Source of the DNA: Bacillota bacterium
GTDB lineage: Bacteria > Bacillota > Clostridia > Lachnospirales > Cellulosilyticaceae
Direction: 5' to 3'
DNA length: 6,428 bases
Assembly (NCBI GenBank): GCA_023415525.1
Contig: JAEZKI010000042.1
Location: 1-6,428 of the forward strand
Under the pieces are notes generated by a model. That model did no database searches, was not told the origin of the DNA, and was given only the letters and a program-made list of their open reading frames with translations. Both the position numbers and the translations under genes were made by a program. Shown piece by piece: positions 4,447-6,428 of the stretch (the stretch's first letter is position 1; the number at the start of each line of letters is the position of its first letter).

Positions 4447-5655
4447 ATGAAAGAAAAGGTTGTATTAGCTTATTCAGGTGGTTTAGACACCTCTGTTATT
4501 ATTCCATGGCTTAAAGAAAATTATGATTATGATGTTATTGCTGTTTGCATCAATGTTGGTCAAGATGCTGAACTCGTTGGCTTAGAAGAAAAAGCCTTAT
4601 CAATGGGGGTTAGTAAAGTTTTTGTAGAAAACGTAAAAGATGAATTTATGAAAGAATATGTTTTCCCAATGATTCAATCTGGTGCTGTTTATGAATCTAA
4701 ATACTACTTAGGGACTTCTATTGCGCGTGCTGTTATTGCTAAGACACTTGTTAGAATTGCCCTTCAAGAAGATGCTGTTGCTATTTGCCACGGTTGTACA
4801 GGTAAAGGAAATGACCAAATTCGTTTTGAGTTAGGTATTGCTGCTTTAGCACCTCATCTTAAAGTTATTGCTCCATGGCGTATTTGGGATATTTCCTCTC
4901 GTGAAGAAGAAATTGCTTACTTAGAAGCAAGGAATCTTCCTGTTCCTATGAAAAAAGAAGATAGTTATAGTCGTGACCGCAATATGTGGCATATCTCTCA
5001 TGAAGGTTTGGAACTGGAAAACCCTTGGAATGCTCCTAACTATGAAACACTTCTTAAGTTAGGTGTTTCTCCTGAGCAAGCACCTGATCAACCTACTACC
5101 ATTACACTTACTTTTGAAAAAGGTGTTCCTACTCATTTAGATGGGCAGGCTATGGACCCTTCTAGTTTACTTGAAAAACTCAATGAATTAGGTGGAGCTA
5201 ATGGTATTGGTATTGAAGATATTGTGGAAAACCGTGTAGTGGGTATGAAATCTCGTGGCGTTTATGAAACACCTGGTGGTGTCATTCTTTACAAGGCTCA
5301 CGAAGAGCTTGAACACCTTACCCTTGATCGTGAAACCTATCGTTACAAACAAGAAGTGGCTCTTCAATTTGCAGATCTTATTTACAATGGCAAATGGTTT
5401 ACCCCTCTTCGTGAAGCTCTTCAAGCTTTTGTAGAAAGTACACAACAAGTTGTAACAGGTGAAGTCAAGCTTAAACTTTATAAAGGCAATATTATTCCTC
5501 AAGGCTCTCAATCTCCTTATTCTCTTTATAGTGAAGATTTAGCCAGCTTTACAACAGGTGATCTTTACGATCATAAAGATGCAGGTGGTTTCATTACACT
5601 TTATGGCCTTCCACTACGTGTAAGAGCCCTTATGCAACAACAAAAGAAAAACTAA
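4447..5655 (+). CDS. argG: Argininosuccinate synthase
   Basis: This 402-residue protein is full length for the family. It joins citrulline and aspartate using ATP to give argininosuccinate, the penultimate step of arginine synthesis, in the cytoplasm. The N-terminal ATP-binding loop AYSGGLDTS (8-16) is intact, as are [13 protein letters not shown] (about 87-99), the citrulline/aspartate-binding [13 protein letters not shown] (116-128), APWRIWDI (about 142-149) and [14 protein letters not shown] (about 174-187). The start ATG has AAGGGGG 9 nt upstream. argH follows 127 nt downstream, separated by a long hairpin, so the pair probably forms an argGH operon with possible partial termination between the genes. 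ARG-box-like sites at the promoter suggest ArgR control. Confidence 0.97.
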   Translation: MKEKVVLAYSGGLDTSVIIPWLKENYDYDVIAVCINVGQDAELVGLEEKALSMGVSKVFVENVKDEFMKEYVFPMIQSGAVYESKYYLGTSIARAVIAKTLVRIALQEDAVAICHGCTGKGNDQIRFELGIAALAPHLKVIAPWRIWDISSREEEIAYLEARNLPVPMKKEDSYSRDRNMWHISHEGLELENPWNAPNYETLLKLGVSPEQAPDQPTTITLTFEKGVPTHLDGQAMDPSSLLEKLNELGGANGIGIEDIVENRVVGMKSRGVYETPGGVILYKAHEELEHLTLDRETYRYKQEVALQFADLIYNGKWFTPLREALQAFVESTQQVVTGEVKLKLYKGNIIPQGSQSPYSLYSEDLASFTTGDLYDHKDAGGFITLYGLPLRVRALMQQQKKN

Positions 5656-5673
5656 TTCATACTATTTCCATTT

Positions 5674-5734
5674 AAAAGGGACTGCTCTAAAATAGTCAAA
5701 GCTTATTTTTGACATTTTGCAGCAATCCCTTTTT
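5674..5734 (+). terminator. Long hairpin with T-run between argG and argH
   Basis: AAAAGGGA (5674-5681) pairs with TCCCTTTT (5726-5733), TGCT (5683-5686) with AGCA (5721-5724), and AAAAT (5689-5693) plus GTCAAA (5695-5700) with TTTGAC plus ATTTT (5708-5718), around a 7-nt loop. The 3' side ends in TTTTT. It looks like a rho-independent terminator or attenuator, which would lower argH transcription relative to argG or protect the argG mRNA end. It could also be a palindromic repeat element. No promoter for argH was clearly seen after it. Confidence 0.6.
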
Positions 5735-5782
5735 AGAGTTTATTTTGACTTTGATTATCTATTTATTTTTAGGAGGCTACTA

Positions 5783-6428
5783 ATGAAATTATGGGGCGGC
5801 AGATTTGCCAAAGAAACCGATACTTTAACAGACCATTTTAATTCGTCTATTTCTTTTGATCAACGACTTTACAAACAAGATATTCTTGGAAGTGTAGCGC
5901 ATGTAGCCATGCTTAGTAAACAGCATATCCTTACAGAAGAAGAAGGAAAATGTATTCAAGAAGGGCTTCTTTGCTTACTTGAAGATATTGAGAAAGGAAC
6001 AGTTACCTTTGATGAAAAAATGGAAGATATTCATATGAATATCGAAACCTTATTAATTACTCGTATTGGCGCTGTTGCCAAAAAAATGCATACAGGACGT
6101 AGCCGTAACGATCAAGTTGCCTTAGATGTACGCCTTTATGTACGTGATGAAGTCAAAGAACTTCAGAAACTTGTTTTAAATCTTATGCAGACGCTGGTTC
6201 AATTAGCCTCTGAGCACATGGAGACCATTATGCCTGGCTATACCCATCTTCAACGTGCCCAACCTATTACCTTGTCTCATCACTTAATGGCTTACTTTGA
6301 AATGCTTAAAAGAGACTATAAACGTTTAGAGTTTACTTATCACAGCACCAATTCCCTTCCTCTTGGAAGTGGTGCTTTAGCTACTACGACTTATCCTTTA
6401 GATCAGCAACAAAATCACGATCTAAAGG
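5783..6428 (+). CDS. argH: Argininosuccinate lyase, N-terminal part (3' truncated by window edge)
   Basis: The ATG at 5783 has AGGAGG at 5771-5776, 6 nt upstream. The frame stays open to the window end (215 residues, under half of the usual roughly 460). It begins MKLWGGRFAKETD, the classic ArgH N terminus, followed by EDIHMNIE (81-88), TGRSRNDQV (104-112), MPGYTHLQRAQP (150-161; His155 corresponds to the family's catalytic-site Thr-His pair) and PLGSGALA (193-200). It belongs to the fumarase/aspartase superfamily and splits argininosuccinate into arginine and fumarate, completing the step begun by ArgG. The signature SSxMPxKxNP loop lies beyond the window, so integrity of the whole gene cannot be judged. 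Confidence 0.96.
   Translation, partial: MKLWGGRFAKETDTLTDHFNSSISFDQRLYKQDILGSVAHVAMLSKQHILTEEEGKCIQEGLLCLLEDIEKGTVTFDEKMEDIHMNIETLLITRIGAVAKKMHTGRSRNDQVALDVRLYVRDEVKELQKLVLNLMQTLVQLASEHMETIMPGYTHLQRAQPITLSHHLMAYFEMLKRDYKRLEFTYHSTNSLPLGSGALATTTYPLDQQQNHDLK

Noticed and set aside
5188..5511. Minus-strand open frame inside argG
   Set aside because: It lies antisense to a clearly conserved enzyme gene and has no ribosome binding site or family signature.

Overview
The window comes from an AT-rich, low-GC Gram-positive bacterium. Strong GGAGG-type ribosome binding sites, a YesL/DUF624 membrane protein, a WYL regulator and the style of ArgG and ArgH point to Bacillota, most likely class Clostridia (inference; no rRNA marker is present). 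No transposase, integrase or CRISPR array was seen.

Layout: (1) 2-472 (+) is the C-terminal part of a WYL-domain regulator that starts outside the window. (2) 473-1403 holds no convincing protein gene but is dense in structured RNA. Two paralogous units (about 518-880 and 1088-1373) each have a -10-like TATTAT, a conserved hairpin, a circularly permuted tRNA-like domain (T arm, then an acceptor-like helix closed by a small loop, then D arm) closed by a long-range stem, and a second T-arm-bearing module. (3) 1404-2882 (+) encodes a DUF2828 protein with a von Willebrand A domain, an architecture like that of Ro60/Rsr (TROVE plus vWA). (4) A bidirectional terminator separates it from two minus-strand genes: a one-pass membrane protein with a YHS metal-binding motif (3037-3375) and a YesL/DUF624 membrane protein (3480-4172). 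(5) A promoter region with a repeated 11-bp palindromic motif and an ARG-box-like site precedes argG (4447-5655), followed by a long hairpin and argH (5783 to the window edge), the last two steps of arginine synthesis.

The standout is the pairing of the DUF2828 gene with tandem tRNA-mimicking RNAs directly upstream. The permuted topology, with T arm before D arm, acceptor end closed by a loop, and both RNA ends leaving where an anticodon stem would be, is that of bacterial Y RNAs of the YrlA type, which partner Ro60 orthologs. Paired positions differ in compensatory fashion between the two units. The two copies carry different tRNA types: a class II (Leu/Ser-like) body in the first and a class I elongator D arm in the second. 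I infer a Ro-like ribonucleoprotein made of a DUF2828 protein and a small set of tRNA-mimic RNAs. Its physiological role cannot be read from the sequence.
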